Shown: positions 47,265-56,262 of the stretch, piece by piece
Numbering within the stretch: position 1 is the stretch's first letter
Layout of the letters: each line of letters begins with the position of its first letter
Assembly (NCBI RefSeq): GCF_002245655.1
Contig: NZ_NOIH01000002.1
Span: 145,174 to 209,173, forward strand
Direction of reading: 5' to 3'
DNA length: 64,000 nt
DNA from: Thauera propionica
Lineage (GTDB): Bacteria > Pseudomonadota > Gammaproteobacteria > Burkholderiales > Rhodocyclaceae
Program-made: the position numbers and the translations under genes
Notes under the pieces: model-generated
Seen by the model: the letters and a program-made list of their open reading frames with translations, nothing else
Told to the model about the DNA's origin: nothing
The model's database searches: none

Positions 47265-47747
47265 ATGGGGTTCTTCGATTTCGTCAAGGAAGCGGGCGAG
47301 AAGCTGTTCGGCGGCGGTGAGGCCAAGGCAGCGCAAGCCGCGCCCGATCCTGCAGCGGCCAATGCCAAGGCGGCGGCGGCCATCCACAATTACATCAGCG
47401 CGCTGCAGCTTGCGCCGGCCGACCTCGCGATCAGCTTCGACGGCGCCAGCTCGGTCGTCACGGTCACGGGCACGGCGCCCGACCAGGCGACGCGCGAGAA
47501 GATCCTGCTTGCTGCGGGCAACGTCGCCGGCGTCGCCAGGGTCGAGGACCGCATGGCCGTGGCGCGCAGCGAACCCGAAGCGCAATTCCACACCGTTGTG
47601 CGGGGCGACACCCTGTCGGCGATCGCCAAGAAGTTCTATGGCAACGCCAACAAGTACATGGCCATCTTCGAGGCCAACAAGCCGATGCTGACCCACCCGG
47701 ACAAGATCTATCCGGGCCAGGTGCTGCGCATTCCGCCGCAAGCCTGA
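47265..47747 (+). CDS. BON-LysM domain protein (Kbp/YgaU-like)
   Basis: 160 residues from an ATG at 47265 with GGAGG upstream. It begins MGFFDFVKEAGEKLFGG, then a BON domain (~50-100: ISFDGASSVVTVTGTA ... VAGVARVEDRMAV) and a LysM domain (~112-157: FHTVVRGDTLSAIAKKFYGNANKYMAIFEANKPML ... YPGQVLRIP). The architecture and the absence of a signal peptide match E. coli Kbp (YgaU), a cytoplasmic potassium-binding protein. The potassium role is inferred from that. Confidence 0.9.
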   Translation: MGFFDFVKEAGEKLFGGGEAKAAQAAPDPAAANAKAAAAIHNYISALQLAPADLAISFDGASSVVTVTGTAPDQATREKILLAAGNVAGVARVEDRMAVARSEPEAQFHTVVRGDTLSAIAKKFYGNANKYMAIFEANKPMLTHPDKIYPGQVLRIPPQA

Positions 47748-47839
47748 TCCGCTGCGGCCGACAGGCCGTGCTGCTTGCAACGTCGAGGCCCGGGCCGTTA
47801 CGCTCGGGCCTCTTCACGTCTACGTCCGGAACTGCCCCC

Positions 47840-48271
47840 ATGGCCCGCGTCCGCATCGAGTTGCCCGACCGCTTTCCCTTCCGCACCGCCATTGCGCTGC
47901 TGATCTCGCACATCAACTACGGGCGCCATCTCGACAATGCGCAGCTGCTCGGCCTGGTGTCCGAGGGGCGGGTGCGCTTCCTGAAATCGATGGGCTACAC
48001 CGAGCTCGACATCGAAGGTGTCGGCATCGTCGTCGCCGATGCGGCGGTGCAGTACCGCTCCGAAGCCTTCCACGGCGAGACCATGGTGGTGGAGATGGCG
48101 GCCGACGACTTCAGCGAATTCGGCTGCGACCTGGTGTGGCGCCTGACCGATGAAGCCAGCGGACGGGAAGTCGCGCGCGGCAAGACCGGCATCGTGTTCT
48201 TCGACTACGGCGAACGGCGCAAGACGGCGGTGCCCGAAGGCTTCCGCCGCCGATTCGCACCGGCATCATGA
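47840..48271 (+). CDS. Acyl-CoA thioesterase (hotdog fold)
   Basis: 143 residues. The 4HBT-type signs are HINYGRHLDNAQLLGLVSEGRVRFL and VQYRSEAFHGETMVVE. It probably hydrolyses acyl-CoA esters in the cytoplasm; the chain specificity is unknown. The start at 47840 follows a short intergenic region. The next gene begins 38 bp downstream. Confidence 0.85.
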   Translation: MARVRIELPDRFPFRTAIALLISHINYGRHLDNAQLLGLVSEGRVRFLKSMGYTELDIEGVGIVVADAAVQYRSEAFHGETMVVEMAADDFSEFGCDLVWRLTDEASGREVARGKTGIVFFDYGERRKTAVPEGFRRRFAPAS

Positions 48272-48308
48272 GCCTGATCTTCCCGGCAGACGCGGCGGAA
48301 CCCAGGTC

Positions 48309-49658
48309 ATGAACGCCGGCGCTCGCCCTCCCGTTGCGCCGCCGAGGACACCACACGTCGCCATCGTCGGCGGCGGTCCGGCGGGACTGATCGCCGCAGA
48401 GACGCTTGCTGCTGCAGGCGTGCGCGTGACCGTGTTCGACGCCATGCCCTCGGTCGGGCGCAAGTTCCTGCTCGCCGGACGTGGCGGCCTGAACCTGACC
48501 CACAGCGAGGCGCTGGACGCCTTCCTGTCGCGCTACGGTGCGCGGCGCGAGGTGCTCGTGCCCATGGTGCAGGCCTTTGGTCCGCAGGCGCTGCAGGACT
48601 GGGCACACGGACTGGGGGTGGACACCTTTGTCGGGACCTCGGGCCGCATCTTCCCGCGCGAGATGAAGGCCGCCCCGCTGCTGCGCGCCTGGCTGACACG
48701 CCTGCGCGCCGCGGGCGTGCAGTTCGCCGTGCGCCACCGCTGGCTCGGCTGGGCCGACAGCGATGGCGATGACGGTCCCAACCCAACGAACGACGCACCG
48801 ACCAGCGACACACCGCTGCGCCAGCACCTGCGCTTCGCAACGCCCGAGGGCGAGCGCCGGGTCGAGACCGACGCCCTGCTCCTCGCCCTTGGCGGCGGCA
48901 GCTGGGCCAAGTTCGGCTCGGACGGGGCCTGGGTGCCGCTGCTGCGCGCCACCGGCACCGACGTTGCCGAGCTGCGGCCGGCAAATTGCGGCTTCGACGT
49001 CGCCGCGGGCGGCGAAGGCGGCACGGGCTGGAGCGCGCATTTTCTGGAACGCTTCCGCGGCCAGCCGCTGAAATCGGTCGTGGCCCGCTTCACCGATGCC
49101 TCTGGCCAAGCACAGGAGCGGGCCGGCGAATGCCTCGTCTCCGCCACCGGCATCGAAGGCGGTCTGATCTACGCCCTTTCCGCGCCGCTGCGCGACGCGA
49201 TCGCCGCGCAGGGCGAGGTCACGCTGCGACTCGATCTCGCCCCCGGCCGAAGCCTCGAACGCCTTGGGGCGGACCTCGCACGCCCGCGCGGCAGCCGCTC
49301 GATGGCCAGCCACCTGCAGGGACAGGCCGGCATCAAGGGCATCAAGGCCGCCTTGCTGCGTGAATGCCTCTCCAGGGACGATTTCGACGACCCCTTGCGC
49401 CTGGCGGCCGGCATCAAGGCCCTGCCGCTGCGGCTGACGGCGCCGCGTCCGCTCGACGAAGCCATCAGCAGCGCAGGCGGCGTGCGTTTCGAGGCGCTCG
49501 ATGCCCACCTGATGCTGCGAGTCCGGCCCGGCGTCTTCATCGCCGGCGAGATGCTCGACTGGGAAGCGCCGACCGGCGGCTACCTGCTGACCGCCTGCTT
49601 CGCCAGCGGAGCGGCGGCCGCGCACGGTGTGCTGGACTGGCTGCGCCCCAAGACCTGA
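48309..49658 (+). CDS. FAD-dependent oxidoreductase, HI0933/YhiN family (TIGR03862-type)
   Basis: 449 residues from an ATG at 48309; the frame continues to 48150 but overlaps the thioesterase. The FAD dinucleotide site is HVAIVGGGPAGLIAAETLAAAG, then GRKFLLAGRGGLNLTHSE, ALGGGSWAKFGSDGAWV, and the C-terminal FAD piece PGVFIAGEMLDWEAPTGGY. It belongs to the HI0933-like flavoproteins, cytosolic and of unknown reaction. Confidence 0.85.
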   Translation: MNAGARPPVAPPRTPHVAIVGGGPAGLIAAETLAAAGVRVTVFDAMPSVGRKFLLAGRGGLNLTHSEALDAFLSRYGARREVLVPMVQAFGPQALQDWAHGLGVDTFVGTSGRIFPREMKAAPLLRAWLTRLRAAGVQFAVRHRWLGWADSDGDDGPNPTNDAPTSDTPLRQHLRFATPEGERRVETDALLLALGGGSWAKFGSDGAWVPLLRATGTDVAELRPANCGFDVAAGGEGGTGWSAHFLERFRGQPLKSVVARFTDASGQAQERAGECLVSATGIEGGLIYALSAPLRDAIAAQGEVTLRLDLAPGRSLERLGADLARPRGSRSMASHLQGQAGIKGIKAALLRECLSRDDFDDPLRLAAGIKALPLRLTAPRPLDEAISSAGGVRFEALDAHLMLRVRPGVFIAGEMLDWEAPTGGYLLTACFASGAAAAHGVLDWLRPKT

Positions 49659-49675
49659 ACGCATTGCGCCACAAA

Positions 49676-49722
49676 CAAGACGGGCCATCCGCGCACGAGA
49701 CCGTGCGTGGATGGCCCGAACG
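49676..49722 (-). terminator. Hairpin after the TRAP binding-protein gene
   Basis: Minus-strand arms CGGGCCATCCACGCAC and GTGCGCGGATGGCCCG (one mismatch), followed by TCTTGTTTG. The T-run is weak, but the position after the stop at 49738 fits a terminator. Confidence 0.65.
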
Positions 49723-49737
49723 CATCGCGCGGCGCGC

Positions 49738-50763
49738 TCAGTTCTTGCTGTAGCGCGCTACCAGCGCCGCCGCGGCGTCATGCATGGCCTTGCCGTCGAC
49801 ACCGGTGGCGCTGAGCTCCTCAATCCAGCCCTGGACGACCGGGCGGGTCGCGGCTTCCCAACGCGCCAACTCCGCACCCTCGATGGCGTAGATGGTGTTG
49901 TTGTTGGCCACGGTGGCTTCACGGCCGATGACGTCGGCCTTGATGAACTGAGTCGCGACCCAGGCGGAGGTTGCGGCACCGCTGTTGTCGTCGATCACCT
50001 TCTTGAGATCGTCGGGCAGGCTCTCATACTTCTTCGCGTTCATCAGGAAGACCATCGTGGCGACAGTCATCGCCTTGGGCCCCTTGAACTCGGCGTGGTA
50101 GCGGGTCAACTCCTGCGTCTTCGTCGCCGGCACCACCTCCCAGGGCACCAGCGCCCCCTCGATGACCCCCTTGGACAGGCTTTCGGCCATCTGCGGAACC
50201 GGCATGCCCACTGGCGTTGCGCCCAGTGCAGCCAGCATCTTGTTGCCCAGGCGCGACGGCGCACGAACCTTGAGGCCGTTCAGCTCATCCAGCGTCTTCA
50301 CCTGCTTGCTGCGCAGATGCAGTACGTTAGGACCATTCACCCAGATCGCGATCGGTTTGGTGCCCGCGAACTCCTTGGCGGCATGCGCCTGGGAGAAATC
50401 CCACAAAGCGCGCGAGGACGCTTCGGCCGTGGTCGTGAAAAACGGCAGTTCGAACACTTCGGACACCGGGAAGCGGCCCGGCGTGTAGCCCGGCAGCGTC
50501 CACACGATGTCCGCCACGCCGTCGCGCACCTGGTTGAGCAATTGGGGTGGTGTTCCGCCGAGCTGCATCGACGGATAGATCTGGCACTTCATGCGGCCCC
50601 TGCTCTCCGCCTCGATCTTGTCGCACCAGGGTTGCATGAACTGAGTCTGGGCCAGCGAGCTGGGCGGCAGGAAGTGCGAAACCTTCAGCACGACCTCCTG
50701 TGCGGCGGCGGGCAAAGGCAGCAGCGCGGCAGCCAGCAGGCCAATCAGGGTACGGGATTTCAT
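49738..50763 (-). CDS. TRAP transporter substrate-binding protein (DctP family)
   Basis: 341 residues with a signal peptide cleaved near AAA-QE. The DctP fold includes VLKVSHFLPPSSLAQTQFMQPWCDKI, KCQIYPSMQLGGTPPQLLNQVRDGVADIVW and the conserved Arg segment LKVRAPSRLGNKMLAALGATPVGMP. TRAP binding proteins deliver carboxylates or aromatic acids to a DctQM permease, but none is in the window. It is 33 bp after the gallate dioxygenase gene, so the ligand may be gallate or a related acid; that is inference. Confidence 0.9.
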   Translation of the reverse strand: MKSRTLIGLLAAALLPLPAAAQEVVLKVSHFLPPSSLAQTQFMQPWCDKIEAESRGRMKCQIYPSMQLGGTPPQLLNQVRDGVADIVWTLPGYTPGRFPVSEVFELPFFTTTAEASSRALWDFSQAHAAKEFAGTKPIAIWVNGPNVLHLRSKQVKTLDELNGLKVRAPSRLGNKMLAALGATPVGMPVPQMAESLSKGVIEGALVPWEVVPATKTQELTRYHAEFKGPKAMTVATMVFLMNAKKYESLPDDLKKVIDDNSGAATSAWVATQFIKADVIGREATVANNNTIYAIEGAELARWEAATRPVVQGWIEELSATGVDGKAMHDAAAALVARYSKN

Positions 50764-50796
50764 CGATGTCTCCTCCTCGGGGCTTGAATTGTCGGG

Positions 50797-52101
50797 TCAT
50801 GCAGTTTCGGGACGCTTGCCGGCGTCCCAATCGAGGGCAGGCGCTTCCCTGCCGGCGACCGAGTACAGCGCCCCGGGCGCATTCCGGGTGCGCTGGAACT
50901 GTTCGAGCGATTCTCCACGCATGGCAGCATAGATGTGCAGGTTGGACACGCCCAGCACAGCCCCGAGCTTTTCCAGCATGAAGAAGATCACGCCATAGTG
51001 GATCAGCCCACGCCAGTCCCGCCTGCGAACCAGGTCACGCTCCTGCTCGATCAGCCCGGCGGCCTCGAAGCTCGCTTCCTCGTCGGCGAGGAAGCGCTTG
51101 CGATGCGCCGGCACGATCATGTCGTGCAGGAAGCGGTTGAGGCGGTAGGCGCGCTGGCTGGTGGCCAGGCTGAAGGGATAGGTGCCGGCCAGCGCCTGCG
51201 CGCCCGCCAGTTGCGTGGCAACATGGGCGCGGTGGCGCTCGACCTCGCCCGCGACCGCGGGGGCGGCCCGGTTCTCGTAGATCGCGGTGGCGATGCCGGT
51301 CATCGACGGCAGGTAATAGGTCTGGTGGATCTTGTTCACCGAGGCGGACAGGGCGCCGCGCATGACCAGCCACATGATCACCTCGGCCCCTTCCAGCCCG
51401 CCGAGCGTGGCGTATTCGGCCTGAGTCAGCTCCGTCAGCCGTACCGGGTCATGCTCGAACAGCGCCAGGAACTGCTCGTCCCAAGGCGTGTTGTTGAACC
51501 CGGCCCGCTCACCGTGCACCTGGTGCGACAGGCCGCCGGTGGCGACGATCGCGACCGCGAGGTCTTCCGGATAGCTCTCGATCGCACGACGCAAGGCCTG
51601 CCCAAGCCGGAAGCAGCGCCGCGCTGTGGGGATCGGGAACTGCAGCACGCCGACCTGCAGCGGCACGATCGAAACCGGCCACGCCGGTTCATGCGGGCAC
51701 AGCATCGACAAGGGCGAGAAGCAACCGTGGTCCAAGGGCTTGTCCTGGAAGAAGGACATGTCGAACTCGTCCGCCATCAGCGAATGGCCGATGTGCTGCG
51801 CCAGTCCGGGATGGCCCGCCACCGGCGGCAGGTCGCGCGCGCCGCCGCCCTCGTCGGCCACAGCGTAGTGGTCGCCGATCCCCAACGCGAACGCCGAGTA
51901 GTGGTCGAAGAAGAACGACGTGACGTGGTCGTTGTAGATGAAGAGCAGCACATCGGGCTGCGTGTCCTTCACCCACTGACGAACCGGCGCGAAGCCGTCG
52001 AAGATCGGTTTCCAGACCGGATCGTCCTGCTTGTTCTTGTCGAACGCGAAGCCGATGGTCGGTGTGTGCGAGCAGGCGATGCCGCCGATGATGCGTGCCA
52101 T
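50797..52101 (-). CDS. galA: Gallate dioxygenase (fused LigB-LigA type extradiol dioxygenase)
   Basis: 434 residues. The N-terminal LigB-type catalytic domain carries His12 (CSHTPTIGF), His59 (FIYNDHVTSFFFDHY) and a later Glu (LEGAEVIMW) as iron ligands, and ATGGLSHQVHGERAGFN. The C-terminal ~120 residues are a LigA-like domain (RAYRLNRFLHDMI ... GVIFFMLEKLGAVLGV). This beta-alpha fusion of about 420-430 residues is typical of gallate dioxygenases (GalA/DesB), which open the gallate ring to 4-oxalomesaconate. Protocatechuate 4,5-dioxygenase usually has separate subunits. The next steps (galB, C, D) are not in the window. It is divergent from a LysR gene. Confidence 0.85.
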   Translation of the reverse strand: MARIIGGIACSHTPTIGFAFDKNKQDDPVWKPIFDGFAPVRQWVKDTQPDVLLFIYNDHVTSFFFDHYSAFALGIGDHYAVADEGGGARDLPPVAGHPGLAQHIGHSLMADEFDMSFFQDKPLDHGCFSPLSMLCPHEPAWPVSIVPLQVGVLQFPIPTARRCFRLGQALRRAIESYPEDLAVAIVATGGLSHQVHGERAGFNNTPWDEQFLALFEHDPVRLTELTQAEYATLGGLEGAEVIMWLVMRGALSASVNKIHQTYYLPSMTGIATAIYENRAAPAVAGEVERHRAHVATQLAGAQALAGTYPFSLATSQRAYRLNRFLHDMIVPAHRKRFLADEEASFEAAGLIEQERDLVRRRDWRGLIHYGVIFFMLEKLGAVLGVSNLHIYAAMRGESLEQFQRTRNAPGALYSVAGREAPALDWDAGKRPETA

Positions 52102-52172
52102 GCAGGTGTCTCCTTCCTGGTCGATCGTGTGCCGCGGGCGAGACCAGCCGCCCGAGCCCGAAGTGCGTGCAG

Positions 52173-52201
52173 AGTCTAGACAGGCATCCCACTGTGGATA
52201 A
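52173..52201 (-). promoter_or_regulatory. Candidate promoter of the gallate dioxygenase gene
   Basis: Minus-strand TTATCC (52201-52196), 17-bp spacer and TAGACT (52178-52173). Both hexamers are weak, as expected for an activator-dependent promoter. Confidence 0.4.
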
Positions 52202-52221
52202 GATGTCTGGATCAGTAGCGC

Positions 52222-52238
52222 GATAACCGGCGGTTATC
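52222..52238. promoter_or_regulatory. LysR-type operator GATAACCG-G-CGGTTATC
   Basis: Perfect 8-bp arms with one central base; it contains T-N11-A (52224 to 52236). It lies eight bases before the LysR ATG and about 64 bases upstream of the predicted gallate-dioxygenase start site. Confidence 0.6.
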
Positions 52239-52246
52239 ACAACACC

Positions 52247-53164
52247 ATGAAACTCTCCGCACTCCAGGCCTACGTGGCCGCAATCAACGACGGCAGCCTG
52301 CGCAAGGCGGCCGCCCGGCTCGGCCTGTCGCAGCCGGCGCTGAGCAAGATGCTGCGCGAACTGGAGGTCGAGCTTGGCGCGTCCCTCGTCGTGCGTTCGA
52401 CGCGCGGCGTCATCCCGACCGCCCAGGGCAAGGTGCTGTACGAGCGCGCCAGCGCGGCCGACCGCGAGCTGACCCGGGCGGTCGAGGAGATCGGCCAGCT
52501 CGGCGGACGCATGGTGGGCGAGTTGAGCATCGCCGCCGTTCCCCTGGCGGTGATGCTCGTGCTGCCCGAAGCCGTGCGTACCTTCAGCCAGCAGTTCCCC
52601 GAAATGCGCCTGCGCATCAGCGAGGAGCTCTACATCGCCCAGCTCGCCTACCTGCGCAAGGGCGAGGCCGACGTCGCCATCGGCCCGATCCCGGAAGGCC
52701 TGGCGCAGGGCGAATACCTGGTCGAGCCCCTGCTGCCGATCGACATGGTGGTGGCGGTACGCAAGGGCCATCCGCAGGCCCGCTGCACCCGGCTGGCCGA
52801 ACTGAGCGAGGCGCGCTGGGTGTACACGGGCTTGTCTGGCGCCACCGGCTACGCCCGCGAACTGTTCAGCCGCAACGGCCTGCCCCCGCCGCCGGTGGCC
52901 GCCACGGTCAATTCGACCCTGGCGCTGCTCGCCCTGCTCGGCTCGGGCGACTTCATCGGGCTGATGCCGGCCCCCCTCGCCCGACACCCGGTGACCTCGA
53001 GCTACTTCGACGTCGTCCCGCTGCAGGAAGGTCCGCTGCGGCTCACGCTGGGCGTGATGGTGCGCGAGGAAATGGCCATGTCCGTCATGGTCCGCCACTT
53101 CCTGTCGCATCTCCACCGCGCCGCCCACCATCTGGGCGGCATGGCCGGCACCGCAACCAGCTGA
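52247..53164 (+). CDS. LysR-family regulator of the gallate genes (GalR-like)
   Basis: 305 residues. The HTH is KLSALQAYVAAINDGSLRKAAARLGLSQPALSKMLRELE. The effector domain has VGELSIAAVPLAVMLVLPEAV and EADVAIGPIPEGL. Its position, divergent from the gallate dioxygenase gene with a shared palindrome, indicates that it controls that gene in response to an aromatic inducer, as GalR does in Pseudomonas putida. The inducer is inferred. Confidence 0.88.
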   Translation: MKLSALQAYVAAINDGSLRKAAARLGLSQPALSKMLRELEVELGASLVVRSTRGVIPTAQGKVLYERASAADRELTRAVEEIGQLGGRMVGELSIAAVPLAVMLVLPEAVRTFSQQFPEMRLRISEELYIAQLAYLRKGEADVAIGPIPEGLAQGEYLVEPLLPIDMVVAVRKGHPQARCTRLAELSEARWVYTGLSGATGYARELFSRNGLPPPPVAATVNSTLALLALLGSGDFIGLMPAPLARHPVTSSYFDVVPLQEGPLRLTLGVMVREEMAMSVMVRHFLSHLHRAAHHLGGMAGTATS

Positions 53165-53206
53165 AAAGGCCTGCGCCCTGCGGACGGCGCAACCGGCACA
53201 CTCGGC

Positions 53207-53212
53207 TAGAAT
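53207..53212 (+). promoter_or_regulatory. Candidate -10 element TAGAAT for trhP
   Basis: TAGAAT followed by GCCCGCC, 31 bp before the trhP ATG; no clear -35. Confidence 0.35.
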
Positions 53213-53242
53213 GCCCGCCTTCAAGACCAAGAGTCCGGTTCG

Positions 53243-54655
53243 ATGCCCACACCCCTTCACCGCCGCCCCGAACTGCTCGCGCCCGCCGGCACCCTCGACA
53301 TGATGCGCACCGCCTTCGCCTACGGCGCCGACGCGGTGTATGCCGGGCAGCCGCGCTATTCGCTGCGCGTGCGCAACAACAGCTTCGGCCAGCTCGACAC
53401 GCTCGCCGCCGGCATCGACGAGGCCCACGCCGCCGGCAAGCTGTTCTACCTGGTCGCCAACATCTACCCGCACAACGCCAAGATCCGCAGCTTCGAGGAC
53501 GACATGGCGCCGGTGATGGCCATGAAGCCCGATGCGCTGATCATGGCCGACCCCGGCCTGATGATGATGGTGCGCGAGCGCTGGCCGGAGACGGACATCC
53601 ACCTGTCGGTGCAGGCCAACACCACCAACTACGCCTCGGTGCGCTTCTGGCAGTCCATGGGGGTGAAGCGCATCATCCTGTCGCGCGAGCTGTCGCTGGA
53701 CGAGGTCGCCGAGATCCGCGACGCCTGTCCGGACATGGAGCTCGAGGTGTTCGTCCATGGTGCCCTGTGCATCGCCTACTCCGGCCGCTGCCTGCTGTCG
53801 GGCTACTTCAACCACCGCGACCCCAACCAGGGCACGTGCACCAATAGCTGCCGCTGGGACTACAAGCTGCACGAGGCGGGCGAAGACGGCGCCGGCGACC
53901 TGCAGGCCCGCGGCAACACGCCGATCGGCAATCCCAGGGACGCTGGCGCGGTCGGCACCGCCACCCGCAGCAAGCTCGACACCGTGCAGGGCCTCGCGCT
54001 GGGCGGCGGGCCGCGCCACATCGGCGGCAGCAAGGTCTGGCTGCTGGAAGAGGGCACCCGCCCCGGCGAGCTGATGCCGATCGAAGAAGACGAGCACGGC
54101 ACCTACATCCTCAACTCCAAGGACTTGCGCGCCATCGAGCACGTGCAGCGCCTGGTGGAGATCGGCGTCGATTCGCTGAAGATCGAGGGCCGCACCAAGA
54201 GCCCCTACTACGTCGCCCGCGCGGCCCAGGGCTACCGGCGCGCGATCGAGGACGCGGTCGCCGGGCGCCCCTTCGACCCGCGCCTGCTCGGCGAGCTCGA
54301 AGGGCTGGCCAGCCGCGGCTACACCGACGGGTTCTACCAGCGTCATTCCACGCCCGAACACCAGAACTACCTGCGCGGCCACTCCGAATCGGGCCGCAGC
54401 CTGCTGGTGGGCGAGGTGGTTGGCTGGGACGCCGCACGCGGCCTGGCCGAAGTCGAGGTCAAGAACGGCTTCGGCGTTGGCGACCGGCTGGAGTTCGTGC
54501 AACCGGGCGGCAATCATGAACTGCTGCTCGACCGCATCGTCGACGCCAACGGCGACGCCGTCACGCGCATCCCGGGCAGCGGCCGGCGCGTGTGGCTGCC
54601 CTTGCCGCCGGGCGCCGATCCCGCACAGCCCTGCTTCATCGCGCGCTTTCTCTGA
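53243..54655 (+). CDS. trhP: U32-family tRNA hydroxylation protein TrhP (YegQ)
   Basis: 470 residues. The peptidase U32 signature is visible: ELLAPAGTLDMMRTAFAYGADAVYAG, then NIYPHNAKI, SVQANTTNYASV, EVFVHGALCIAYSGRCLLSGYF and GTCTNSCRWDY (conserved Cys). SLKIEGRTKSPYYVARAAQ and the C-terminal beta-barrel part complete it. YegQ/TrhP is involved in prephenate-dependent 5-hydroxyuridine formation at the tRNA wobble position. The length matches YegQ (453) plus a short insert near residues 210-250. Confidence 0.88.
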   Translation: MPTPLHRRPELLAPAGTLDMMRTAFAYGADAVYAGQPRYSLRVRNNSFGQLDTLAAGIDEAHAAGKLFYLVANIYPHNAKIRSFEDDMAPVMAMKPDALIMADPGLMMMVRERWPETDIHLSVQANTTNYASVRFWQSMGVKRIILSRELSLDEVAEIRDACPDMELEVFVHGALCIAYSGRCLLSGYFNHRDPNQGTCTNSCRWDYKLHEAGEDGAGDLQARGNTPIGNPRDAGAVGTATRSKLDTVQGLALGGGPRHIGGSKVWLLEEGTRPGELMPIEEDEHGTYILNSKDLRAIEHVQRLVEIGVDSLKIEGRTKSPYYVARAAQGYRRAIEDAVAGRPFDPRLLGELEGLASRGYTDGFYQRHSTPEHQNYLRGHSESGRSLLVGEVVGWDAARGLAEVEVKNGFGVGDRLEFVQPGGNHELLLDRIVDANGDAVTRIPGSGRRVWLPLPPGADPAQPCFIARFL

Positions 54656-54715
54656 CCTCGCGCGGCAGAGCGGCTACGCTGCCGCCTTCTGCCCGCCCCC
54701 ACACGGCCCGACGCC

Positions 54716-55384
54716 ATGATCCTGAACATCGACCTCGTTTCCGACTTCGTCTGTCCCTGGTGCTTCCTCGGCAAGGTGCGGCTTGACCGCGCCCTAGAGG
54801 AACTGAAGGCTTCGCGCCCCGACCTCGACGTGCGCGTCAACTGGCTGCCCTTCTTCCTCAACCCGGACACGCCCGCGGCCGGCGAACCTTACCGCGAATT
54901 CCTCGAAACCAAGTTCGGCGGCCCGATCAAGGCCGAGGCGGTGCTCGACCAGGTGCGTGACGCCGCCGCCGACGACGGCCTGCAGTACGCCTTCGAGCGC
55001 ATCCAGACCCGACCCAACACCTTGCAGGCGCACCGCCTGATGTACCGCGCCCAGTCCATCGGCCAGACGCCCGCACGCATCCGCATGCTGGCGAGCGCGC
55101 TGTTTGCCGCCCACTTCCAGGAGGGCCGCGACATCGGCGACAAGGACACGCTGGCTGACATTGCCGCCGCGTGCGGCGAGCGTCGCGATGCGGTGCGTGC
55201 CTACCTCGATGGCCGTGAAGACATCGACAAGGTCAAGCGCATGGCCGAGGGCGTGCGCAAGCAAGGCATCGAGGGGGTGCCCTTCTTCATCCTCAACCGC
55301 AAGCTGGCGGTGTCGGGTGCGCAGTCGGCAGCGGTGCTGGGCGCGGCGATCCTGCAGTCGCTCGAGACCGGCAAGCCGTCCTGA
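54716..55384 (+). CDS. DsbA-family oxidoreductase (FrnE-like)
   Basis: 222 residues without a signal peptide, hence cytoplasmic. The redox motif is CPWC in SDFVCPWCFLGKVRL. The helical insert and the terminal thioredoxin strand GVPFFILNRKLAVSGAQS are of the FrnE / 2-hydroxychromene-2-carboxylate isomerase-like group. The reaction is unknown; disulfide exchange or isomerisation with glutathione is possible. Confidence 0.88.
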   Translation: MILNIDLVSDFVCPWCFLGKVRLDRALEELKASRPDLDVRVNWLPFFLNPDTPAAGEPYREFLETKFGGPIKAEAVLDQVRDAAADDGLQYAFERIQTRPNTLQAHRLMYRAQSIGQTPARIRMLASALFAAHFQEGRDIGDKDTLADIAAACGERRDAVRAYLDGREDIDKVKRMAEGVRKQGIEGVPFFILNRKLAVSGAQSAAVLGAAILQSLETGKPS

Positions 55385-55464
55385 AGCGCCGGCACGGTGT
55401 TGCGGAACGCAGGACGCCGGCGCGCGTCTGACCGAACAGTGACGTTCGCCCCAACGCGGCCCGC

Positions 55465-56262
55465 ATGACCACACCGCTGCTCTCCCCCGCCGACCTCGAC
55501 ACCCTCGCCCGCGCCCGCGCGCTGCTCGAGCGCCCGAGCCTGACCGCACGGCTCAGCAGCCTCGTCGGCAGCCCGCTCGAGAAGGGCATGGCGCACCTGC
55601 CCGCAAGCTGGCGCGGCAAGGTCGGTGCGATCGCACACGACGCGCTGCTGAAGGCGATGGACACGGCGGCGAAGACACTCAAGCCCGAAGCGCGCGACGC
55701 CTCGCCGCGCCTTCACAAGCTGCTCGGTTCGGTCAGCGGCGGCGCTGGTGGCGCCTTCGGCCTGGCCGGACTGGCGGTGGAGATCCCGGTGTCGACGGTG
55801 CTGATCATGCGCGCCATCCTCGACATCGCCCGCGCCGAGGGGGAGGACATCGGCAACGCCCGGACGCGGCTGGCCGCGCTGGAAGTGTTCGCGCTTGGCG
55901 GCAGCAGCCGCAGCGACGACGCGGCGGAGTCCGGCTACTACGCTGTCCGCGCGGCGCTGGCGACAACGGTGGGCGAGGCCGCCCGCCATCTGGCGGAGAA
56001 GGGGCTGACAAGCGAAGGCGCGCCGGCGCTGGTGCGGCTGATCACGCTGGTGGCCGCGCGCTACAAGGTACAGCTGACGCAGAAGGCCGCCGGCATGCTG
56101 GTGCCTGGGATCGGCGCGGCGGCTGGCGCCGGCATCAACCTGATGTTCATGAACCACTTCCAGGACGTCAGCCGCGGCCACTTCACGGTGCGCCGGCTGG
56201 AACGGCGCTACGGCGCCGAGGTCGTACGGGCCGCCTGGCAGGCGCTCGAGGCCGCGCGCTAG
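55465..56262 (+). CDS. EcsC family protein
   Basis: 265 residues. The central hydrophobic segment GSVSGGAGGAFGLAGLAVEIPVSTVLIMRAILDIAR and the following ALEVFALGG and PGIGAAAGAGINLMFMNHFQDV identify EcsC. The Bacillus member is coded with an ABC transporter, but here it stands alone and the role is unknown. The stop codon overlaps that of the opposite-strand GGDEF-EAL gene in a shared CTAG. Confidence 0.85.
   Translation: MTTPLLSPADLDTLARARALLERPSLTARLSSLVGSPLEKGMAHLPASWRGKVGAIAHDALLKAMDTAAKTLKPEARDASPRLHKLLGSVSGGAGGAFGLAGLAVEIPVSTVLIMRAILDIARAEGEDIGNARTRLAALEVFALGGSSRSDDAAESGYYAVRAALATTVGEAARHLAEKGLTSEGAPALVRLITLVAARYKVQLTQKAAGMLVPGIGAAAGAGINLMFMNHFQDVSRGHFTVRRLERRYGAEVVRAAWQALEAAR

Noticed and set aside
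51689..54517. 942-codon minus-strand frame opposite the LysR and trhP genes
   Set aside because: It overlaps three well-supported genes and shows His/Arg/Gln-rich composition typical of antisense frames.
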